From Ruegeria_C sp041537925 (GTDB lineage: Bacteria; Pseudomonadota; Alphaproteobacteria; Rhodobacterales; Rhodobacteraceae), in assembly GCF_041537925.1 (NCBI RefSeq), contig NZ_JBGOSH010000006.1, forward strand, positions 62,001 to 126,000: a stretch of 64,000 bases of DNA, written 5' to 3'. The notes under the pieces were generated by a model. The model worked only from the letters and a program-made list of their open reading frames with translations, was not told the origin of the DNA and ran no database searches. Shown here piece after piece: positions 43,519 through 52,900 of this stretch. The position numbers and the translations under genes are program-made. Each line of letters begins with the position of its first letter. Position 1 is the first letter of the stretch.

Positions 43519-46500
43519 TTGCAAGGGTCATTGGACCAGGTGTTGGGGTTTTATGCGATATCCCGCCAGGACGGCGGACACCAAGACGGAATCCATCTGA
43601 TTTGGACGCCGCCCCATCCGACGGGCTATGCGCTAAACGGTTTCACGATCGAACGCCGCGTCTTTGAGGACCAGGAACGCTTCAAGTGCTTTGTGATCTC
43701 GCCCGGGGATTTCGATCGGGCGCGCAATCAGGGTTTCACCGATATAGTCGAAGCACGCATCTGGGCGACGCCAACCGACCCAGATGCGCCAGGCAGCGCG
43801 CCGTGGAGCTATCGCATCGAGCTTCGCCAGAGCCATCACGATCTGTTGCTAAGCAGCACAGATGCCATCGCGGCATTCGCCGCGCGCGCTGATGGAACGG
43901 TGGTTGAGGGACGGTCTTTTGTTTCTTCCGGCTGCCGCCTGCAGGGGCCGAATATAGCGATCCTTTGGATCGTGACGCCGAATCCAGGCGCGCCGATCCA
44001 GATCTGCGGGGCTGAAACCGGCCACGTTGGCTGGGAAGGTGCTGAAGTTATCGCCCGCGACGTTCAAGTGCCCTTCCATATGGTGAACCCCGCCACGCCC
44101 GATGTGGACGCTGAGAAGGCGCTGGCCCATGCCCGGGCGGCACCGGATGGATTGGATGGCGATTACAACGAGGTCTCGCGCTATGGCAATGCGGCCTATG
44201 GACGGGCGTTCGATGTACCGTCTTTCCATATGACGACCCATGATCCGGACGCAAATCAGTCGGGTTGGGACACGACACCGCTTGGGTTTGTGCTTGCGGC
44301 AACAGCGATCGATCCAGCCTGGCGGCGGGCCTTAGGGTTCGGGTTTCTGGACACCCTTGGTCTGATCGACGGTGTCGCTTACGACTATCGCCTTTCAGGT
44401 CACGTACCGCGCGCGGACCGCGATGAAGTGCGGCTTGATTTTCACACAGTCCCGCGCGGGCAGGTTCTGCCGCGCAGCTTTCGGCTAGGCGATCTTTGGA
44501 TTTGGAACCAGTCCAACGCGATCGTTGAGGTTGAGGAAGCCGCGGGCCCGCCGAACCCGCTTTGGAAGGGCATCCGGTCGGATGGTTTCTGGCTGTTTCT
44601 GCCCGAGCCGACCGAGCGGATCGTGATGGATGGACGCTCTGACGGGTCGCTGGAGCTGATGGGGATGCTGGCGCTTGCGACGGTCTCGACGGTGGTGGAG
44701 CCGCTAAACGGACGCACGGTCTTTGATTTTGGGACGCCAGTGCAACAAATCCGTGTACGCGGGTCCGGGTTCTTTACAGCATTCATGCCCCGACCCCTTG
44801 CACCAGGTCTGGACCCCAAGGAACCCGTCGAGGTGTCCGAAGTTATCAGAGGCATCCGGTTCCAACCGACTGCCCCGCCCGACCCGCCGAGCGATGTTGC
44901 GGCGTTGAACCTAGGCAGCGCGCTTCGCAACGCGCGCCGTCAGCAGCGCGATGACACCATCGGGTTCGAGGTCTCTTGGTTGCCGCCCCTGCGCGTGGAT
45001 TCCTCTGCGATGCCTTGGTGGCCCGAGGACGCCGAGACCGCGCCCCCAAGCGAGGTCGCGGGCTATCAGTTGGAGCGTGAATGGGACGGTCAGCCCTTCG
45101 CGCCATCAAACTCGACAGGTGGCTTGCATATGCCGTCGCGCAACGGCGATCCGCGCACGGATGTCCTTCTGCCCGGCACAGACGTCTTGGATGTCTATCC
45201 GCCCGCAAACGCGACCGGGCTGGCCGAGGGGGCCGACGTGCGGGCAATCGATGCCTTCGATGACGTTCCGCCTCCCCTTGGGACCGAGGTCACTTACGGG
45301 ATTTCGAGCATCGACGCGATCGGACGGCCTTCAACGCGGGCAGTGTCGGCGCCTGCGCGGCTGGAAAAGCGGAGTCGACCGCCGATCCCGATCGCCCCGC
45401 CGACATCGTCGGCCGCGGCGGCGGATACCGGGCCGGACGCCTTGGTGACACCCTCCGGTGTGCAGGTGCGGATGTTGCAGACCACCGACCCGGACTTGAC
45501 ACCCGCCGAGCGCGCGCGGGTCGATGCAGAGGGCGATCTTGTGGTGCTGAAATGGGGGTGGGGCCCGGATCAGCGCGAGCTTGACCCGCAGGTCGAGGAA
45601 TTTCGCATTTATGAGGCAGAGGGGCGTCTGGCCGAGATTACGGCAACAATCACGGCCGCACCAACCCCCTCGGCAACCGGAGGATGGCGGTTGGTCTGCG
45701 ATCTGTCGCGGCCCATAGAGCCGAACGCCTTTGTCGGGACCACGGTGATTCTGGGGATTGCCTACAGGATCTCGGCGCATGGGGGCGGCAGCTCTGCGAT
45801 CTTCGATCTGGACGCCGCGGTGGCGGATCCGGGCCGAAGCCCCGTCGGTAGCCTGATGACCCTGATCCGCACCGACGGAGATACCGAAGATCCAGAGGCC
45901 TGGGACACGCGTCTTCAGGTCGTGCCCCGCGCTCCTCTGACGGATGCCGAAGCCACTGAAAGCTACGAGGTCGCGCTACCTGCCGCCTGGATCAGAGTCA
46001 CACCCGGAATCCGCCGTCAGATACGCAGTTTTGGGGTCACCGCTGCGGACCGTGAATTCTACGTGGCCGACCGGCGGGCCGCAGTCGAGTCTGCCCCGCG
46101 GACGGGAAACGAAAGCCCGGTCTCCGGGGGCGAGGTCGTTGCGCGCTATCGCGGGCGCCCAATGTTTGCGATTGCGGATTTGGGGCCTGTGACGACGCTG
46201 ACCCTGGATCGGGCAGGGGCCAACCAGGTTCATCTAGATTTCACCCCCGCGGCCTTTTTGCCAGCCTCGGCCCCCGCGGCGGAACCCTCTATGCGGATCG
46301 AGCGCGCCAAGGCAAGCGCAGTGTTGCCGCGGATCGCGATCGAGACAGGCGGCGGCATTTCGCTTCTCGATGCGGGCGGTACGGCCACCCCCTGGGCGCT
46401 GTCACCGGCCGATGAAGCGGCGCTTCGGGCTGAGGCGGACGCACGCGCGATCTCGGATCGCTTCCTCGCGCACGCTGCGGCGCGGCTCACAGACATTGGC

Positions 46501-47055
46501 GATGCCTTCCAGATCGTTGCGGACGCGAACCCCGCAACCCAGCTGCGCGACAAGCTGCCGAACTCTACCGGGCGCTGGGTCTATCGGCTTCGCGCGCTGG
46601 ATGCGGGCGGGCGTGCCTCACAAGAAGGTCAAGTGCTGGAACTGGTGACGCGAATCCCGCAGGCCGCGCGCGCGTTACTGCCAGAGCTGACGGGCCTGGG
46701 ATTGACCGGGGGCACCGCCACTGTCGATCTTCTGGTCCGCGATAGGCGCGCGCGGACCTTCCTGGTGACCAGCAACGACACGCGTTCAACTGTCGCAAAG
46801 GCCGAGATGTCGGTGATCCGCAATCGCCCAGACATTGACGTCAGCGACCGGTTCTTCGTGCGCGACGATCAGGGCGTCCTTTTGGACACGACCGAGGTCA
46901 CGCCCGCATCAGACGGTACCGTCAGCCAGAGCTTCGCCGTGCCAGAACGGGCGCATTTCCACGTCTGGGCCTATGCGGTTAGCGCCGATGGCGTACCCTC
47001 ACGCCTTGTAGGACCGCTTCATGCTTTCCGCGGTTACCCGGTGGAGGCAAGCTGA
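43519..47055 (+). CDS. Giant modular protein with FN3-like repeats, first gene of three-gene operon
   Basis: About 1178 residues with no recognised catalytic domain and no signal peptide. At least four fibronectin-III-like modules can be picked out by their W-x-P-P/G-Y-x-L-E-R and Y-x-I-x-A patterns: near 5-120 (HLIWTPPHPTGYALNGFTIERR region), 450-620 (EVSWLPPL, VAGYQLERE), 650-770 (VVLKWGWGP, EEFRIYEAEG) and about 985-1050 (YRLRALDAGGRASQEG). The start is uncertain: TTG 43519, TTG 43531 or GTG 43540, with AAGGG at 43523; an IS remnant lies just upstream. The stop overlaps the next start by one base. Likely a scaffold or adhesion-type protein; function unknown. Confidence 0.85.
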   Translation: MQGSLDQVLGFYAISRQDGGHQDGIHLIWTPPHPTGYALNGFTIERRVFEDQERFKCFVISPGDFDRARNQGFTDIVEARIWATPTDPDAPGSAPWSYRIELRQSHHDLLLSSTDAIAAFAARADGTVVEGRSFVSSGCRLQGPNIAILWIVTPNPGAPIQICGAETGHVGWEGAEVIARDVQVPFHMVNPATPDVDAEKALAHARAAPDGLDGDYNEVSRYGNAAYGRAFDVPSFHMTTHDPDANQSGWDTTPLGFVLAATAIDPAWRRALGFGFLDTLGLIDGVAYDYRLSGHVPRADRDEVRLDFHTVPRGQVLPRSFRLGDLWIWNQSNAIVEVEEAAGPPNPLWKGIRSDGFWLFLPEPTERIVMDGRSDGSLELMGMLALATVSTVVEPLNGRTVFDFGTPVQQIRVRGSGFFTAFMPRPLAPGLDPKEPVEVSEVIRGIRFQPTAPPDPPSDVAALNLGSALRNARRQQRDDTIGFEVSWLPPLRVDSSAMPWWPEDAETAPPSEVAGYQLEREWDGQPFAPSNSTGGLHMPSRNGDPRTDVLLPGTDVLDVYPPANATGLAEGADVRAIDAFDDVPPPLGTEVTYGISSIDAIGRPSTRAVSAPARLEKRSRPPIPIAPPTSSAAAADTGPDALVTPSGVQVRMLQTTDPDLTPAERARVDAEGDLVVLKWGWGPDQRELDPQVEEFRIYEAEGRLAEITATITAAPTPSATGGWRLVCDLSRPIEPNAFVGTTVILGIAYRISAHGGGSSAIFDLDAAVADPGRSPVGSLMTLIRTDGDTEDPEAWDTRLQVVPRAPLTDAEATESYEVALPAAWIRVTPGIRRQIRSFGVTAADREFYVADRRAAVESAPRTGNESPVSGGEVVARYRGRPMFAIADLGPVTTLTLDRAGANQVHLDFTPAAFLPASAPAAEPSMRIERAKASAVLPRIAIETGGGISLLDAGGTATPWALSPADEAALRAEADARAISDRFLAHAAARLTDIGDAFQIVADANPATQLRDKLPNSTGRWVYRLRALDAGGRASQEGQVLELVTRIPQAARALLPELTGLGLTGGTATVDLLVRDRRARTFLVTSNDTRSTVAKAEMSVIRNRPDIDVSDRFFVRDDQGVLLDTTEVTPASDGTVSQSFAVPERAHFHVWAYAVSADGVPSRLVGPLHAFRGYPVEAS

Positions 47056-49931
47056 TGCTGGTAAGTCCCCTTACGTCAACTGCGGGTTGGACCTGGGATC
47101 TGGGCGTGATGGCGTCCTTGCCTGATGAACTCAAGATGGCTTTCCCGCCGCTGTCACGTGGGGCAGCGGGCGCGACCGAGCCGGTGGTGCAGCCCCTTGC
47201 TGTCAACGGAGCCGCCACTGCGATGACGGGACTTGACTATCCCTTCACCGGGCCCTTGCACCATCATCAGGATGGGCCGCTTCATACAGTCTGGGGACGC
47301 GCTGCTGATCCGGTGCGCCACCCGACGCTACTGCCGCTTCTGACCCATGGTAATGCCTTGATCGCACTGCAGTTCAACGGCCCCGCTGCACCGCTTGCCG
47401 AGGATATCCCGTCCGAGGGACGCAGGGCCACCCAGAACTTCGAACTGGTTGCGGGGACCCAGCACATGGTCAACTGGGTCTCGATCGTGGCGAGTTACCC
47501 GCTGGCGCCGGGGATGGACACGCTTGCGGTCCTGCGGGACCTGCGCGCCAAGCAGATTGCCGCCGGAATCGGTGACACGAGCTTCGCCAACCTCGTGACG
47601 ATGATGGACGGGCTGGAGGCGCCTTTGCGCCTATTGGAGCCGGGCGGAATGCCTGCAACCGGGCGAGAGGTCACGCTGACCCATTCCGGTGGAACGGCGA
47701 CGGCCACGCTTGAGTTATCACATCGCGGCGACGTGTTGGCCGCCACCGGGGTTGCGCGATCGTCCCTTGGCACTGCGGCGACCCTGACCGTTGCCGGGAC
47801 GAGCGAAGATATCACCGCACGCACGCGCGGCGGCACGGCCGTGTCAGCGGCAGTACCGGTCGCGGCAGACGAAGCCCATGTCGATGTCGCTGCGCTTCAC
47901 GACTGGTTCGCGCCGCAAGGGTCTACGGCGCTCCAGCGCTACAACCGCGGCTGCCGGATCACGCCATTCATCAACGGGCCGGAGTTTTTCGACCACCTCT
48001 TCACCGAGCTTCACGCGACGACTTTTCCGACGCCTGCAGGCAGTCCGAACCCATTCTTCTACCTTGCCGGATACGCCATCGATCATTCCGCCAATCTGGT
48101 CTCGGCCGACCTCGGTGTTCCCAATCGCTCGCTGATCGATGCCGCGACGATGCTGGGCGATGGCGGGGCCGAGGCGCGGTTTCTGGCGCTCCAATTCCTG
48201 CAGCTTGAACCCGGATTTGTTGACGACGTCGAACTTGGCGCGCGGATCGCTGCATTGCTTCTGGCCGTCGGAGGCAGCATCGCGACATTCGCACAGGATT
48301 CAAATTCCTGGGATCAGGTCAGCTTCTGGGGGCACACCCAGGCGCTGGCCGTTGCCCTGTTCTTCGGTGCTGGCAGCGTCAGCGATTTCCTTGAGAAACT
48401 TGAGATCAACCGCGGCGCGATCGATGCCCTCGCCGCGCTTGCAAATAGTGAGGCGCATCTGGACCCGTATCCGGCAGAATGCCCCGATAACCCGGCCTGC
48501 GTGTCCTCCAATGAGTTCGTGTCCCTGACCCATGGCGCGCAGAAACGCTTCAACGCCTTCCATCAGAAGATCGCCGTTTTGCGCAATGACGCGGGGCTGC
48601 ATGCCTATTGCGGCGGGATCGACCTCAATCCGAACAGGCTGGATGACCGGGATCACGGCAAACGGGCACCCTACCACGACGTGCATGCGCGTGTGGACGG
48701 GCTGGCGGCGGGTGAACTTGCGACGACATTCTCGGAAAGATGGGCAGCCCGGGCGGCAACAACCCTTGCGGTCGACGCAGCAGGCGCGCTTTCGGGCTTG
48801 CCGACGGATGGGCCTGACATCGTGCAGGTCGCGCGCACCTATTTCGGCCCCTCGACCACGGATGCTTCGCGCGCGCTGCCCTATGCCACCTCCGGTGAGC
48901 GGACGATCATTGACACCTCGCTGGCCGCCATCAGGCGGGCACGGCGCTATATCTACATCGAAGACCAGTACCTGACCCCGCCGCTTGAATACCGCTCGGC
49001 GTTGATCGAGGCCGCGGCCTGGGTCTCGGGCCCTCTGATCATCATTGTGCCCGAGACGCCTGACCAGCCCTTCGGTTTCGCCCCGCGCCAGGACTTCATC
49101 GCAGACCTAGAGGCTGCCTGGGGCGACCGGCTGAAGGTCGGCACGATGCGTGGGCAGTTTTCGCGCACGCAAACGAACCGCTCGACGGCCAAAGGGCGGC
49201 TTTGGGTGATGGAGGATATCGGCGACACCGACACCGAAATCTCCGTTGGCCCACCAGACCGGGTGCCGGGTGCGCCATTTTGGCTGGTAATCAACGACGA
49301 AGCGATGCGGGTGACCGGCAAGGCGGCTGCAACGGCCACGGACGAAAGCGTGCGGCTGCGCGTTGACCGGGGCAGTATGACGAACCTGTTTGACGACGGG
49401 AAGGGGTCGAAGGCGGCCGAGCACAAGAAACACACACCCGCCACTGCCGGCATTTTCCCCGGCATCTATGTACATTCCAAGATCATGTTGATCGACGATT
49501 GCTTCGCCTCGATTGGCTCGGCCAATCTGAACCGACGCGGGTTCTATTCGGATGGTGAGTGCAACATTTTTGCGCTGCGCGAAGACCTTACCCATGGCGA
49601 CAACTGGATCCGTGACCTTCGGACACGCCTCTGGAGCGAGTTGGCAGGCGTCTCAGAAGACTATGGCGCTGCCGCCTTCGCCGAACCTTCGCGCAACCTC
49701 GGGATCTTCGACCGCAAGTTTGTGACCGGCAACCGCTTCGCCCCCTTCGCGGCGCAACCCTACGCCAATGAATTCGCCGTGCAGGCCGATTTCACCGCCT
49801 CTACCTCGGCGCTTTCGGGGCTCCTGTTCATCGGCAAGCTCGCTGCCGGGATGGGCCTGATGGTTGCGGGCACGCAATCCGACGCGATCTTCGACAGCTT
49901 CATCGACCCCTCAAGTGAGGTGGCGCCATGA
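47055..49931 (+). CDS. Phospholipase D superfamily protein, second gene of giant operon
   Basis: A 958-residue protein. The C-terminal half is PLD-like: the first HKD motif is His503-x-Lys505 (FHQKIAVLRND) followed by CGGIDLNPNRLDDRDH and YHDVHARVDG; the second is His807-x-Lys809-x4-Asp814 (VHSKIMLIDD) followed by GSANLNRRGF. In the first motif the canonical Asp position holds Arg510, with Asp at 512. A segment of about 80 residues rich in small beta strands (APFWLVINDEAMRVTG, LRVDRG) is inserted before the second motif. The N-terminal about 480 residues are not recognised. No signal peptide. It overlaps the third gene by ATGA. Confidence 0.88.
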   Translation: MLVSPLTSTAGWTWDLGVMASLPDELKMAFPPLSRGAAGATEPVVQPLAVNGAATAMTGLDYPFTGPLHHHQDGPLHTVWGRAADPVRHPTLLPLLTHGNALIALQFNGPAAPLAEDIPSEGRRATQNFELVAGTQHMVNWVSIVASYPLAPGMDTLAVLRDLRAKQIAAGIGDTSFANLVTMMDGLEAPLRLLEPGGMPATGREVTLTHSGGTATATLELSHRGDVLAATGVARSSLGTAATLTVAGTSEDITARTRGGTAVSAAVPVAADEAHVDVAALHDWFAPQGSTALQRYNRGCRITPFINGPEFFDHLFTELHATTFPTPAGSPNPFFYLAGYAIDHSANLVSADLGVPNRSLIDAATMLGDGGAEARFLALQFLQLEPGFVDDVELGARIAALLLAVGGSIATFAQDSNSWDQVSFWGHTQALAVALFFGAGSVSDFLEKLEINRGAIDALAALANSEAHLDPYPAECPDNPACVSSNEFVSLTHGAQKRFNAFHQKIAVLRNDAGLHAYCGGIDLNPNRLDDRDHGKRAPYHDVHARVDGLAAGELATTFSERWAARAATTLAVDAAGALSGLPTDGPDIVQVARTYFGPSTTDASRALPYATSGERTIIDTSLAAIRRARRYIYIEDQYLTPPLEYRSALIEAAAWVSGPLIIIVPETPDQPFGFAPRQDFIADLEAAWGDRLKVGTMRGQFSRTQTNRSTAKGRLWVMEDIGDTDTEISVGPPDRVPGAPFWLVINDEAMRVTGKAAATATDESVRLRVDRGSMTNLFDDGKGSKAAEHKKHTPATAGIFPGIYVHSKIMLIDDCFASIGSANLNRRGFYSDGECNIFALREDLTHGDNWIRDLRTRLWSELAGVSEDYGAAAFAEPSRNLGIFDRKFVTGNRFAPFAAQPYANEFAVQADFTASTSALSGLLFIGKLAAGMGLMVAGTQSDAIFDSFIDPSSEVAP

Positions 49932-52900
49932 GGTTTTCGGATCTGTTCCTTAGCTTTGGCAGCGCATGGCCGCGCGAGTTCATAAACACCGAATGGCCTC
50001 CGGACGGAGGCGGGGACATCGGGGTCACATTGGCCCAGATCGACAACGCGGTGCGCATCCACGATGCCGCGACGGATATCGGCCCGGATGGGACCATCAC
50101 GCTGACCGGCGAGATGAAACTGGAAACCATGCCCGCACCGACCGAGTTCGTAAGCGGCATCTTCCCCACCTTCCGCTTTGCGTTTGCCGGTGACATTGAT
50201 TGGTCTTCGACGTTCCATTTCGCGCTGCGCTCGACGGGAGAATTTTCGCTTCATATTGACGAATTACCGCTAGAGGTGCTGGTGCCCGCCGACCTTTTGG
50301 GTGCGCACCCCGATGAGGACTTACGCGAGACGGACGATGAAATTGAGCTCTCTGAAAGCGCCGATCGGACGGTCATCAAACGCACCTTCCGACTTATCAT
50401 AGAACCCGAAGGCGCGTTGCGCCTAGAAGCGCATTTACCAATATCGATCGGGCCCTGCCGATTGATGGGGATCCAGATGAAGGCGGTCCACGACCTTACG
50501 CTGATCGCCTCGCCGGGCCGGGCCTACAACATTCACGACTGGCTCGTCCGTCCCTTGGACGCGGGCGACTTCCCGCCCGTTGCCGGAGGGGCGCTTGGCT
50601 TGGGTGGTATCGAAGTCGACTGGGACGCCGAAGACAGCCCGATGGCAAGCCTTGCGGAAGCGCTGAAATTTGATTCCGACGCGGAACTGGTGCTGGAAGA
50701 CGTGGTTCTGCCCGCGCTCTTCGTCCCGCCAATCCCACGGCACGGGACGATTGGTCTGCGCCGGGTGGTCAACGATGACGAACCGCTTGAAGATCACCTG
50801 ACGTTCGAAGGCGCGCCGATCAACATCCCGCTTGGCGACAGCGCAAGCCTGTTCTTCAACCAGCTCTATTTCAAGACACCGGAGCTTGGCAAAGATATGA
50901 TCGAGGGCCTTAGCCTTGAAGCGGGGCTGTCAGTGGCATTCGGCAGCGACGAAGACAGCAGGTGGGAGTTCGAAATCGGCCTGATAGACGGGGATGTTTT
51001 GCGCGTGAGCGTCGCGCGCCCGCTGCCGCCTGCAGGGTCCGAGGATATCCCATTGATTCACCTCGATCTTTGGAAAGTCGTGTTGGATGTGATGCGCTTG
51101 CGTGCCGGGGTTTCGTTGCAGGAACTGGCCAAAGACGAACCCGACGCGGGCAAGGCCGTTCAGGTCCTGGGTGATATCCTGATACGCGAAAAGCCCGATG
51201 AGGAAAGCGAGGACAGCCCCGTCGAAGTTGAAACCGAGGACGGGCTGCCCTTTGAACTGGCTCTGACCGACATTGGTTGGGATCGCGGTGAATTCTCCGG
51301 TGATATCGTCAGCCAGAACAATGCCTCGCTGACCGTCGGCCCCTTCGCGCTAGAGATCTATGAGATGGGACTCGTCGCAGAACACGGCGCGACCTATTTC
51401 AGCATCTCGGGCGGGATCCGCCAGGACACCTCGCCCTTTGAGGGCAAGGTCTGGTTTACACGGCTACGCGGACCGCTTGCGGGTAATCCGGACGCGCCTG
51501 ACTTCAAGTTGGACGGCTTTGGGGCGGAGTTGAAGGTCGAAGACGTGGTTGAGGTCTCGGTCCACGGCATGTTCCGCAACGAACTTTTGTCCGACGGTAC
51601 GCGGATCAAGGAGCACGGGCTTGGCGGCAAGATCGTCATCTATGCGGGCGGCAACAAATGGGGACTGTCGTGCGACGTCTATTGGGGCGACCAGATTCCG
51701 CCCGATGACCCCGCGATCAGCTTCCTTTTGTTCCAGGTGGTGCTGTTTGGCGCAATCCCCATGGGCCCGATGGAGTTGCAACAGATTGAGGCGCTTTATG
51801 CCGACGCGCTGACGCCCAAGCTGAAATCCGAGGACACCGAAGCCGGGGAGTTGAAGTATTATTCCTGGCTGAAGAAATCCCGGCCTACAGAAGTCGCCGA
51901 AAACCGCGGCCTGACCCAATGGAAACCCGAAGGCGGCGCCTGGGCTTTTGGGGCGGGCTTTGGCATCGGCTTCCCGGGCGTGGGTGACAACTGCAAGTTG
52001 GTTGCCTTCGGGCTGGGTTTTGACAGCGAAGAGGCTGCGGGCCTTGTTATCGTGGTCGAATTCTTCCTGTTCAAGGCGAAGAAACCTCTGGCGCTCGGAA
52101 TCTTCGAGTATGATTTCAAACGCGACGCCTTTGTGTTGCAGATCAAGGTCGATATCGACCTGAAGGAACTGATCGACAACTTTCCGGAAGAATTGAAAAT
52201 CAAGCTTGGCGGTGAACTCACCTTCGGCAACAAACCCGGCATCGTTGCGTTCGGGCGGATCGAGAAGCAGGACACCTGGCTCGGCGCGACGATCGAGATC
52301 AAACTGTCCGATCTCTTCGAGCTGAAGATCCGGGCTGCCTTCTGTTTTGAGTGGGTTGATGGCGAACACACCAGCGTCGGCTTCATCTTCTCTCTGAAGA
52401 TCCTGGGCGACATTCGCGTTGTGCGGCTGGAAGGTTGGGGGTCGCTCCTGGCGATCCTGCGCTGGATGACCTCGGGTACCGGGGATTTCGTCGCGCGGAT
52501 CCTTTTGGAGGCGGGCTTTGCCCTGACGCTGTTTGGCTTCCTGCGCTTTGGGATTTCCATGGCGCTTCTGGCCGAATGGCTTGCACATACGCCCGACTTC
52601 TTCGTCTTCCGCGCAACCTTCCGTATCGAAACACCTTGGTTCCTGCCCGATGTCTCGTTCACCTGCGAGGTGGTTGAAGGCAGCTTGGAGCCCGCCGCGC
52701 GCGGCGTTCTGACAAGCCCGCTTCTAGAGGCCTCCGGATCGTCCGAACTTGGCGTTGCCAAGGCCGAAGTGAACCGCTTGGACGGTCTGGCCGGGTCAGA
52801 GACGCCAGCGCTTTTCAGCCACGACGAACTTCCCAGCAGCGGCGCCGCCTGGCAAGGCGAGTCGACCCCGTTACCGCTTCATGGCACGGTGGAAATCCGC

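Noticed and set aside
51464..52588. Long antisense frames within the third giant gene
   Set aside because: Composition is atypical and the sense frame is coupled by overlap to the PLD gene, so the sense strand is the coding one.
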